From assembly GCA_016235185.1 (NCBI GenBank), contig JACRLT010000023.1, positions 1-64,000 of the forward strand: 64,000 bases of DNA, in the 5' to 3' direction. Position numbers and translations under genes: made by a program. This stretch comes from Candidatus Omnitrophota bacterium (lineage in GTDB: Bacteria; Omnitrophota; Gorgyraeia; Velamenicoccales; Velamenicoccaceae). Each line of letters starts with the position of its first letter. The first letter of the stretch is position 1. Positions 32,767 to 40,430 of this stretch are shown one piece after another. The notes beneath the pieces were generated by a model. That model was given only the letters and a program-made list of their open reading frames with translations, was not told where the DNA came from and ran no database searches.

Positions 32767-32840
32767 TGCCCCCGGCAAGGCTCGAACTTGCCACACCAGG
32801 TTTAGGAAACCTGTGCTCTATCCAGATGAGCTACGGGGGC
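32767..32840 (-). tRNA. tRNA-Arg (anticodon CCT)
   Basis: A complete 74-base cloverleaf on the minus strand. Acceptor stem GCCCCCG/CGGGGGC with discriminator A, D arm GCTC/GAGC, anticodon stem CAGGT/ACCTG around TTCCTAA (anticodon CCT, reading AGG), and T arm GCAAG-TTCGAGC-CTTGC. CCA is not encoded. Confidence 0.95.
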
Positions 32841-32847
32841 AAAAATA

Positions 32848-32930
32848 GCGAATGGCATATGGCAAATGGTGCAGAGCTAGATCTTCCGCTCTATGCTTGT
32901 ACGCCCTAAGCCCTATGCTCTACGCTAATA
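32848..32930. repeat. heptamer array 5 (two arms)
   Basis: Units like GCAAATG (32848-32882) and like GCCCTAA (32903-32930), each with period 7, lie between apt and the tRNA. The apt stop codon (TAG, 32925-32927) is inside the second arm. Confidence 0.75.
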
Positions 32931-33440
32931 TTGTATCAACGAATAGATGGGATAGCCTTTTAGCTTATCTCTGCCCTTGAGGCCGCAAAGTTCAATGAGG
33001 AAAATAATACCTACGATCTTTGAACCGATATTTTTGGAGAGCTGGCATACTGCGCTGACAGTGCCTCCGGTAGCCAAAAGGTCATCGACTATAAGGATCT
33101 TGGAATTTGGGCCTATGGCGTCTTTGTGCATTTGGAGCGTGTCAGTGCCATACTCCAAGTCATAGGTCACGGAGATCGTTTCTGCCGGCAGCTTTCCTTT
33201 TTTTCTTACAGGGACGAACCCAACACCTAACTTATAGGCTAAAGCAGCGCCAAAAATAAAACCGCGGGATTCAACTGCAACGACATAATCGATCTTTTTC
33301 CCTTTCACTGACTGGGCAAGACTATCTATGGCTTTCTTAAAAGCTGTCTTATTTTTTAAAAGCGTAGTGATGTCTCTAAACAGGATCCCCTGCTTTGGGA
33401 AATCGGGAATATTGCGGATATACTTTTTTAAATCGGCCAT
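32925..33440 (-). CDS. apt: adenine phosphoribosyltransferase
   Basis: A 171-residue type I PRTase. It has [12 protein letters not shown] at the start, the hood and active-site segment [12 protein letters not shown], and the PRPP motif [13 protein letters not shown], with length and order exactly as in Apt. It salvages adenine with PRPP to AMP in the cytoplasm. Its last codons fall in a heptamer array, and another array separates it from the LacI-like gene upstream. Confidence 0.95.
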   Translation of the reverse strand: MADLKKYIRNIPDFPKQGILFRDITTLLKNKTAFKKAIDSLAQSVKGKKIDYVVAVESRGFIFGAALAYKLGVGFVPVRKKGKLPAETISVTYDLEYGTDTLQMHKDAIGPNSKILIVDDLLATGGTVSAVCQLSKNIGSKIVGIIFLIELCGLKGRDKLKGYPIYSLIQY

Positions 33441-33464
33441 AAAAAACCTCCCAATAAAAATTGC

Positions 33465-33527
33465 TTAGGGCTAATGGCACAGGGCTTAGGGTTAACCCTT
33501 TTGCCCTTTGCTCTATGCACTATGCCT
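33465..33527. repeat. heptamer array 6, opposed arms
   Basis: Nine 7-base units. The first four resemble TTAGGGC, the last four resemble TATGCCC, so the arms are roughly complementary and fold into a hairpin. Located between apt and the LacI-like gene, whose last codons it encodes. Confidence 0.82.
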
Positions 33528-34371
33528 TATTTAAAACCAGCGTCGACTCTCTCTTGATGAGCTTAGCCGGCAAAACGACTTTAACCGGCGGTTTTTCCTT
33601 TAAAAGCACAATTTGGTTCAATTTTTCCAAAGCCAGGCGCCCCATCTCGACAATAGGCTGGCCGACTGTTGTCAGGCGCACAGGGCTGTATCCGGCAATA
33701 GGATTATCATCAAACCCGACAAGCGATATGTCCCAAGGGATCCTTAAGCCTTCACTTTTAGCCTCGTCAACAACTTCCAAAGCCATGACGTCGCTGGCCG
33801 CAAATATCGCCGTCGGCCTATCTTCGAGATTTAAAATATGTTTTGCGGCGGCACGGGCCGGAGTCCTTAAGAAAAAACCCTCCTGTATATAACTTTTCGG
33901 GATATCCAGGCCATATTTCGCCATTGCCTGCTTATAACCTTCGAGCCTGGCTTCCCCTGCCTGCGTAGAAAGGTCCCCTACTATAGTCGCGATCTTCGTA
34001 TGCCCCAGCTTAACCAAATACTCCACGACATCCATAGCCGCACGACGATTATCAATAGCTATGCAATTAATATCTTCACTGAAGTAATTATTCATGACAA
34101 TATAGGGGATGCCGGTTTTTGCGAATTCCAAGAGATGTTTCTTGTCTCCGTCGATATCGGCGAAGATAACTCCTTTGACATACTCGGAGACGATAGACTC
34201 GCTCGTAACCCAGTCAGAATGCTTCTTTCTCTCCGTGATATGTATCAGGATATCGGCCTTCAGACGGCTGGCCGCTGCAGTAACGCCCTTTATGACTTCG
34301 GAAGCAAAAAAAGAATGGAAAACATCTTCAAAACGCGGGACTACCAAGGTATAGAATTTAGTTTCGGCCAC
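33520..34371 (-). CDS. LacI/PurR-type periplasmic-binding-like sensor without HTH
   Basis: A 283-residue protein aligning with the effector-binding core of LacI-family repressors from its first residues (FYTLVVPRFEDVFHSFFASEVIKGV through GFDDNPIAGYSPVRLTTVGQP). The N-terminal LacI helix-turn-helix (~60 residues) is absent and no signal peptide is present. The start is GTG, one base after the sigma-factor stop, with AAGGAGG encoded in the last codons of the sigma gene, so the two are translationally coupled. It may be a cytoplasmic ligand sensor acting with the sigma factor; that is inference. Confidence 0.85.
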   Translation of the reverse strand: MAETKFYTLVVPRFEDVFHSFFASEVIKGVTAAASRLKADILIHITERKKHSDWVTSESIVSEYVKGVIFADIDGDKKHLLEFAKTGIPYIVMNNYFSEDINCIAIDNRRAAMDVVEYLVKLGHTKIATIVGDLSTQAGEARLEGYKQAMAKYGLDIPKSYIQEGFFLRTPARAAAKHILNLEDRPTAIFAASDVMALEVVDEAKSEGLRIPWDISLVGFDDNPIAGYSPVRLTTVGQPIVEMGRLALEKLNQIVLLKEKPPVKVVLPAKLIKRESTLVLNKA

Positions 34372-34372
34372 T

Positions 34373-35191
34373 TTATTTCATTGCCTCCTTATCCTGCTCC
34401 GACATGAATTTTTTAAGTTTCTTGAGCGCATTTTCCTCTATTTGCCTTATGCGCTCCCTGGAAACCCCCATCTTCTTAGAAACATCCGCAAGAGTATGCT
34501 GCTTGCCGTCTACCAAGCCGAACCTTAGGTTTAAAACCTCATGCTCGCGCACATTGACCAGATCAAGCAAGCCGGTCAGCCGCTCTTTGGTGAAAAAATT
34601 ATTAAGCTCTGTTTCCGGGTTAGCGGAACTTTTATCTTCGACAAGGTCAATGATCTCGTTGCCGCCCTCTTCGTCAATAGGCGCATCCAAAGAAGAGGTC
34701 TTTGTAACAGTACTGCGGATCTTTGTGATCTTGTCGATAGTGACACGCATGACGCGGGCAACCTCTGTATCCGTAGGAACTCGTTTGAGCTTACCCATGA
34801 GCCGCTCATTCGTCTTTTTATACTTTGTCAACAATTCATTGACATACACCGGAATACGCACTGTCCGGGACTGGTCAAAAACCGAACGCGTGATACCCTG
34901 TTTGATCCACCAGGCAGCATAGGTTGAAAACCTGAACCCCTTTTTTGGGTTGAACTTTTCCACCGCTTTCATGAGGCCCACATTGCCTTCCTCAATCAAG
35001 TCCATGAGCGGTATCCCCAAATGCATATACTTCTTGGCAATATTAATAACAAGCCGCAAATTAGCGCGTATCATCCTGTCGCGCGCTGCGGCATCACCCT
35101 TTTTAGCACGCTTGGAAAGATCAATTTCTTCTTTCGCCGTCAAAAGGGGCTCTTTACGGACTTCTTTTATGTAGGACTTGATATTTTCCAT
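34373..35191 (-). CDS. RNA polymerase sigma factor, sigma-70 family group 2-like
   Basis: A 272-residue sigma factor. Regions 1.2 and 2 begin at residue 3 (YIKEVRKEPLLTAKEEIDL), region 2.4 reads FRFSTYAAWWIKQGI, region 3 follows, and region 4 ends with MGVSRERIRQIEENALKKLKKFM. Region 1.1 is missing, as in RpoS/SigA-like alternative factors, so it is probably not the housekeeping RpoD. It is followed after one base by the LacI-like sensor gene. Confidence 0.9.
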   Translation of the reverse strand: MENIKSYIKEVRKEPLLTAKEEIDLSKRAKKGDAAARDRMIRANLRLVINIAKKYMHLGIPLMDLIEEGNVGLMKAVEKFNPKKGFRFSTYAAWWIKQGITRSVFDQSRTVRIPVYVNELLTKYKKTNERLMGKLKRVPTDTEVARVMRVTIDKITKIRSTVTKTSSLDAPIDEEGGNEIIDLVEDKSSANPETELNNFFTKERLTGLLDLVNVREHEVLNLRFGLVDGKQHTLADVSKKMGVSRERIRQIEENALKKLKKFMSEQDKEAMK

Positions 35192-35197
35192 TGAATT

Positions 35198-35261
35198 GGC
35201 TTAGGGCCTATGGCTTAGAGCTTAGGGCAACTACTTTTTACTATGCCCTTTGCTCTATGCT
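35198..35261. repeat. heptamer array 7, opposed arms
   Basis: Five units like GGCTTAG (35198-35232) and three like CTATGCT (35241-35261), roughly complementary. It fills the gap between the PPDK stop and the sigma-factor start, so its hairpin could affect transcription between them. Confidence 0.82.
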
Positions 35262-38022
35262 ATTTCTTTTTTTCCTTTTTCGCCTTTTTTACTGGTCTGT
35301 TCGCTAATACCGCACGCGCTGCCGCAAGCCTTGCAATAGGCACGCGGAAAGGCGAACAAGATACGTAGTTCATGCCTGCGCGGTAACAAAAATCGATAGA
35401 CCTTGGGTCACCGCCATGCTCGCCGCAAATACCTACCTTTAAAGTTTTGTTGGTCTTTCGGCCGCGTGTTATGCCTGTCTGGATCAGCTCACCAACTCCA
35501 TCCTGGTCGATCGTCTGAAAAGGATCATCCGGCAATATGCCTTTCTTGAGATACTCAAGGAGGAACCCGCCGATGTCATCACGGGAAAACCCGAAACTCA
35601 TCTGCGTCAGGTCATTTGTCCCGAATGAAAAAAATGACGCGACTTCGGCGATCTTATCTGCCACTAACGCCGCACGCGGGATCTCGATCATGGTGCCGAA
35701 CATGTGGTCGATCTTCTTTAAGCCGAATTTTGCGAGAACTTCGGCATAAACTTTCTTGGCGATCTCTAACTGATCTGTCAACTCTTTCGGCGAGCAAACC
35801 ACCGGTATCATGATTTCAGGGAACACCAATTTGCCGGCCTTGATCAATTCTGCCGCTGATTCAAAAATAGCCCTGAATTGGGCCTCGCTCACCTCCGGAT
35901 ACGTTACTCCCAGGCGCACACCGCGATGGCCCATCATTGGATTAGACTCGGCCAGGCCGTTTGCCCTCTTCTCTAACTCTTCCATGGAAATATTCAAACT
36001 CTTAGCAAGGGCCTCACGCGCCTCTTGCTTGTGCGGGACAAACTCATGCAGAGGCGGATCGAGCAGCCTTACTGTTACAGGCAATCCTTCCATCGCCTCG
36101 AGCGTACCTTTGATATCGTTCTTCATATGCGGAAAGAGCTCGTCTAAGGCGCGCCTTCGCTCGTCTGTAGAATTAGACATGATCATCTTGCGCAATTTAA
36201 AAAGAGGCTCCTCTGAACCCTTGCCGTAAAACATATGCTCTGTCCTGAAAAGCCCGATTCCTTCGGCACCGAACTGGCGTGCCTTTTTAGCGTCAGCCGG
36301 GGTATCAGCATTCGTCCTGATCTTCAAAATGCGGATAGCATCGCAAATCTTTAAAAAGTCGCTTAAGATCTCATTTTCATGGGAAGCATCCATCATCTTA
36401 AGCTGGCCTTCGTAAACCGTGCCTTTTGTCCCGTTTAAAGTGATCCACTCGCCTTCTTTAATTACCTTGCCGTCAGCATCGATCTCTTTCTTGGCAATAT
36501 TGATCTCCAAGCTCGAGCAACCGACAACGCAGCACTTTCCCCAACCGCGGGCAACGAGTGCCGCGTGAGATGTCATACCTCCGCGTGCGGTCAAAATGGC
36601 CTCTGCGGCGCGCATCCCGTCGATATCTTCAGGGTTGGTCTCTTCGCGCACAAGAATGACCTTCTTGCCTTCTTTGTTCAGGCGAACGGCGTCAGTTGAA
36701 TTAAATACAATCGTGCCGCTGGCTGCGCCAGGGCCGGCAGGCAGGCCTTTGGCAACTGGCTTATGCTCTTTTTCTGCTACCGGGTCTATGATCGGATGCA
36801 GAAGCTCGTCGAGCTGTTCAGGCGTTACGCGCATGACAGCTTCTTCTTTTGTGATAAGATGCTCGGTTACCATGTCAGTCGCGATCTTGACCGCTGCAGG
36901 GCCGTTACGTTTTCCGATACGGCATTGGAGCATGAACAGCCTGCCCTTTTCGATCGTGAACTCTATATCCTGCATGTCGCGGTAATGTTTTTCTAAGCGC
37001 CTCTGTATATCGAACAATTCCTTGTAAGCCTTTGGCATTGCATCTTCCAAAGTCTTTAAATCTTTATTGTGCTCGCTTTGGGAATATTTATTAACAGGGG
37101 CAGGAGTCCTTATGCCGGCAACAACGTCCTCGCCCTGGGCATTGATAAGGTATTCTCCGTAAAACGCGGCGTCTCCGTTGCCGGGGTTTCTCGTGAATGC
37201 TACGCCCGTTGCCGAATCATTGCCCATATTGCCGAAGACCATTGTCTGGACATTGACCGCTGTTCCCCACTCATGCGGTATCTTTTCAATGTTGCGGTAT
37301 GCTATTGCGCGCTTGCCGTTCCATGAAGCGAACACGGCGCCAATACCGCCCCACAATTGGTCACCGGGCTCATCAGGGAACTCTTTACCCAAAACTTCCT
37401 TGATCTTCTTTTTGAAATCGCCGCAAAGGATCTTCAAATCCTCAACAGCCATATCGGTGTCGGATTTATACCCTTTCTTTTTCTTTAAATCGTCCATCAG
37501 ATGCTCTAGCTGCTTACGTATACCCATATCCTCTTTTGGCTCGAAGCCGCCGGCCTTTTCCATGACGACGTCCGAATACATCATGATTAGACGACGATAC
37601 GCATCGTATACAAACCTGGCGTTGCCGCCCGACTGTTTTATCATGCCGGGGATAGTTTTTTCCGTAAGGCCTACGTTCAAAACGGTCTCCATCATGCCGG
37701 GCATTGACTTCCTGGCTCCGGAACGAACGGAAACAAGAAGCGGATTTACGGGATCGCCAAATTTTCTATCCATCAGCGTCTCGACTTTTTTCAGAGACTT
37801 TCCCACTTCTTCTTTTAAGCCAACAGGATACTTTTTCTTATTTTTATAATAATATACGCAAACCTCCGTAGTGATAGTGAACCCGGGAGGAACAGGAAGT
37901 TTTAATTTAGGATGCCCTGCCATCTCTGCCAAGTTAGCGCCTTTGCCACCGAGCAGGTTCTTCATGCTTTCGTTGCCGTCAGCCTTACCACCGCCAAAGA
38001 AGTAAACATTTTTCTTACTCAT
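35260..38022 (-). CDS. ppdK: pyruvate, phosphate dikinase
   Basis: A 920-residue PPDK with all domains. The N-terminal ATP-grasp region starts FFGGGKADGNESMKNLLGGKGANLAEM, the swivelling phosphohistidine domain has LTARGGMTSHAALVARGWGK, and the C-terminal PEP/pyruvate barrel has MIEIPRAALVADKIAE and the late GICGEHGGDP cysteine. It interconverts pyruvate, ATP and Pi with PEP, AMP and PPi, and so supports glycolysis or gluconeogenesis with PPi. A Lys-rich tail (KKAKKEKKK) extends past the core. The start is preceded by AAAGGAG. Gene order toward GlyRS is tight but not overlapping. Confidence 0.97.
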   Translation of the reverse strand: MSKKNVYFFGGGKADGNESMKNLLGGKGANLAEMAGHPKLKLPVPPGFTITTEVCVYYYKNKKKYPVGLKEEVGKSLKKVETLMDRKFGDPVNPLLVSVRSGARKSMPGMMETVLNVGLTEKTIPGMIKQSGGNARFVYDAYRRLIMMYSDVVMEKAGGFEPKEDMGIRKQLEHLMDDLKKKKGYKSDTDMAVEDLKILCGDFKKKIKEVLGKEFPDEPGDQLWGGIGAVFASWNGKRAIAYRNIEKIPHEWGTAVNVQTMVFGNMGNDSATGVAFTRNPGNGDAAFYGEYLINAQGEDVVAGIRTPAPVNKYSQSEHNKDLKTLEDAMPKAYKELFDIQRRLEKHYRDMQDIEFTIEKGRLFMLQCRIGKRNGPAAVKIATDMVTEHLITKEEAVMRVTPEQLDELLHPIIDPVAEKEHKPVAKGLPAGPGAASGTIVFNSTDAVRLNKEGKKVILVREETNPEDIDGMRAAEAILTARGGMTSHAALVARGWGKCCVVGCSSLEINIAKKEIDADGKVIKEGEWITLNGTKGTVYEGQLKMMDASHENEILSDFLKICDAIRILKIRTNADTPADAKKARQFGAEGIGLFRTEHMFYGKGSEEPLFKLRKMIMSNSTDERRRALDELFPHMKNDIKGTLEAMEGLPVTVRLLDPPLHEFVPHKQEAREALAKSLNISMEELEKRANGLAESNPMMGHRGVRLGVTYPEVSEAQFRAIFESAAELIKAGKLVFPEIMIPVVCSPKELTDQLEIAKKVYAEVLAKFGLKKIDHMFGTMIEIPRAALVADKIAEVASFFSFGTNDLTQMSFGFSRDDIGGFLLEYLKKGILPDDPFQTIDQDGVGELIQTGITRGRKTNKTLKVGICGEHGGDPRSIDFCYRAGMNYVSCSPFRVPIARLAAARAVLANRPVKKAKKEKKK

Positions 38023-38068
38023 GCTACCTTGCTCCTTTCTAAAACATGACCATTAATTTAAACCTGAA

Positions 38069-39409
38069 TCATTCAGATTTCAGTTTATCCGATAAATATT
38101 CTTTTAACCTTGATACCTCGACCCTGTCCTGAAGCATAGTGTCGCGGTCGCGCACAGTAACTTTCTGGTCTTCCAAGGATTGGACGTCGACCGTTACGCA
38201 ATAAAGCGTGCCGACCTCATCCTGCCGACGGTAGAGCTTACCGATAGCTGCTGTGTCGTCGTAACAGATCGGAAATTCGCCCATCAAGCCTTCAGCGATG
38301 TCTTTAGCCATGCCTACGAGCTGTGGCCTGTTCTTTAATAGAGGTAGGATGGCGACTTTAATTGGCGCCAATTCCTTTGAAAATTTCAAAACAACCCTTG
38401 TCTCGTCCTTTACCTTTTCTTCATGATAAGCATCGATCAAGAAAGCCAAAGTCGCGCGGTCAACTCCGCCCGACGGCTCGATTATATGCGGCCGGATCTT
38501 TTTATTCTCCTGTGAATCAAAATAGAGCATTTCCTTGCCGGAGAATTGTTCATGCTGCCTTAGGTCAAAATCTCCCCTATTGGCAATACCTTCGAGTTCG
38601 GACCAGCCAAAAGGAAAGTTATATTCGATATCCGAGCATGCCTTTGCATAATGCGCCAGTTCATCTTTCTGGTGGGGCCTGATCCTCAAATTCTCTTTCT
38701 TGATACCGTATTTTAAATACCAGTTAAAACGCTCTTCTATCCAAGATTTATACCATTTCTCGTCTTCATCCGGCTTGACAAAATACTCGATCTCCATCTG
38801 CTCGAATTCACGGGTACGAAAAGTGGAATTACCGGGGGTGATCTCATTACGAAATGCCTTGCCTATTTGCGCAACGCCAAAAGGAAGTTTTTTGCGGGTG
38901 GTATCGAGAATATTCAAAAAATTAACAAATATCCCCTGTGCTGTTTCAGGCCGAAGATAAGTAATTGAACCTGCGTCTTCCACCGCGCCGACCGATGTCT
39001 TCATCATAAGGTTGAACATCCTGGGCGCAGACAAACGCAAGTCGATCTTGGACTTACACGATGAGCAAAGCTTTATATCGGGGTCATCGGTAGAAGTAAG
39101 GTGGTCCGCCCTAAAACGGTTCTTACACTCTTTGCAATCAACAAGGGGGTCTGTAAAACTGTCTACATGGCCTGAAGCCTTCCAGACCTGGGGGTGCATT
39201 AGGATCGCGCAATCCAGGCCGACCATATCCATGCGCTCCTGGACAACGGATCTCCACCAGAGGTTTTTGACGTTCCGTTTAAGTTCAGAGCCCAAAGGGC
39301 CATAATCCCATGTATTGGCAAGGCCGCCGTAGATCTCGGAACTCTGGAATATGAACCCCCTGCGCTTACACAGGGAAGATATCTTATCCATTAAGGAAGG
39401 TTCGGACAT
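38069..39409 (-). CDS. glyQS: glycyl-tRNA synthetase, homodimeric type
   Basis: A 446-residue class II synthetase of the alpha-2 type: KRRGFIFQSSEIYGGLANTWDYGPLG at the start, motif 2 around FRNEITPGNSTFRTREFEQMEIEYF, an ERFNWYL helix, and motif 3 with EPSGGVDRATLAFL. A CKECKNRFRADHL...CSSCKSK zinc-ribbon insertion (about residues 95-120) is intact. It charges tRNA-Gly in the cytoplasm. Confidence 0.96.
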   Translation of the reverse strand: MSEPSLMDKISSLCKRRGFIFQSSEIYGGLANTWDYGPLGSELKRNVKNLWWRSVVQERMDMVGLDCAILMHPQVWKASGHVDSFTDPLVDCKECKNRFRADHLTSTDDPDIKLCSSCKSKIDLRLSAPRMFNLMMKTSVGAVEDAGSITYLRPETAQGIFVNFLNILDTTRKKLPFGVAQIGKAFRNEITPGNSTFRTREFEQMEIEYFVKPDEDEKWYKSWIEERFNWYLKYGIKKENLRIRPHQKDELAHYAKACSDIEYNFPFGWSELEGIANRGDFDLRQHEQFSGKEMLYFDSQENKKIRPHIIEPSGGVDRATLAFLIDAYHEEKVKDETRVVLKFSKELAPIKVAILPLLKNRPQLVGMAKDIAEGLMGEFPICYDDTAAIGKLYRRQDEVGTLYCVTVDVQSLEDQKVTVRDRDTMLQDRVEVSRLKEYLSDKLKSE

Positions 39410-39414
39410 AAAAA

Positions 39415-39442
39415 TAGCGTGTAGCGTATTGCGTATAGCGGT
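39415..39442. repeat. heptamer array 8
   Basis: Four units close to TAGCGTA begin six bases upstream of the GlyRS start, in the spacer to panB. They occupy the position expected for a ribosome-binding site. Confidence 0.78.
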
Positions 39443-39497
39443 TAGAAAACAAAACTATATCAGAAGTTTATATTTTTACTCTAAAAAAGACACAATG

Positions 39498-40334
39498 TCA
39501 ACCATTTTCCAACCTCTTGTCCAACTTCTTTAATTCTTCAGGATTGATGCCGAAAGAGTGCTCCTTTGAAGGAAATCGATTTTCTAAAACATCATTTTTG
39601 TAATCCTCAAACGCCTTGACCATGACATCCGTCACATTTGCGTATTTTTTTACAAATTTCGGCGTGTGGCGCTCAAACAGGCCCAGCATATCGTGTGTCA
39701 CCAAGACCTGGCCGTCGCAATAGGGACCAGCACCAATGCCAATCGTAGGGACATTTGCTTTGCCAGTAATGATCTCTGCCACTTTATCGGGCACGCATTC
39801 AAGAAGTATTGCAAAACAGCCTAGATCCTCAAATTGCCTGGCCTGTTCAATTAATCTTTTCGCGGCATCAGCATCTTTACCCTGGACCCTAAAACCGCCT
39901 ATATTTTCCGCTGTCTGCGGCGTTAACCCAATATGGCCTATTACAGGAATACCGGCCTTGATCACCAAACTTGTCGCCTCAAGCGCCTGCTGGAACCACT
40001 CGAGCTTCACGGCATCGCATCCTGCCTCATCAATGAACCGTTTAGCATTTTTGACCGAGTCTCTAATGTCTTTTTGATACGCCTCAAAAGGCATATCGCC
40101 GACGATAAATGTATTTTTTGCGCCCCTGCGGGCTGCCTTGGCATGATATATCATCTGGTCCATAGTGACGTCTTTGGTAGAATCAAGGCCCAGGACTACG
40201 TTCGCCAGTGAATCGCCTACGAGGATGATATCTATGCCGGCCTTTTCAGCTGCGCCGGCCATAGGATAATCATAGGCGGTCAACATTACAATCTTACGCT
40301 TACCTTTGAGTTTTTTGATATCGTTAACAGTCAT
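39498..40334 (-). CDS. panB: 3-methyl-2-oxobutanoate hydroxymethyltransferase
   Basis: A 278-residue (beta/alpha)8 enzyme. It has MLTAYDYPMAGAAEKAGIDIILVGDSLANVVLG at the start, the metal Asp in GDMPFEAY, EWFQQ, and the catalytic LLECVPDKVAEIIT region. It makes ketopantoate, the first committed pantothenate intermediate. PanE, which uses the product, is encoded 15 kb away at 55352-56281. Confidence 0.95.
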   Translation of the reverse strand: MTVNDIKKLKGKRKIVMLTAYDYPMAGAAEKAGIDIILVGDSLANVVLGLDSTKDVTMDQMIYHAKAARRGAKNTFIVGDMPFEAYQKDIRDSVKNAKRFIDEAGCDAVKLEWFQQALEATSLVIKAGIPVIGHIGLTPQTAENIGGFRVQGKDADAAKRLIEQARQFEDLGCFAILLECVPDKVAEIITGKANVPTIGIGAGPYCDGQVLVTHDMLGLFERHTPKFVKKYANVTDVMVKAFEDYKNDVLENRFPSKEHSFGINPEELKKLDKRLENG

Positions 40335-40354
40335 ATTATAATTTTCGCTGTTTG

Positions 40355-40430
40355 GTCACCAAGTCACCATGTCACCACGTCACCGGTTAAAATCTTTTTC
40401 TGGTGACTGGTGTCTGGTGTCCTGGTGGCT
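40355..40430. repeat. tandem array 9, opposed arms (period 7-8)
   Basis: Four 8-base units GTCACCNN (40355-40386) face four units like CTGGTGT (40400-40428). GTCACC and GGTGAC are complementary, giving a long hairpin with a short A/T loop. The gltA stop lies in the first arm and its last ~10 codons are encoded by the second. Confidence 0.82.

Noticed and set aside
34404-34922. Plus-strand frame opposite the sigma-factor gene
   Set aside because: It mirrors sigma regions 3-4; no independent support.
37178-37849. Plus-strand 223-residue frame opposite the PPDK gene
   Set aside because: It lies entirely antisense to well-conserved PPDK codons and has no recognisable domain or ribosome site.
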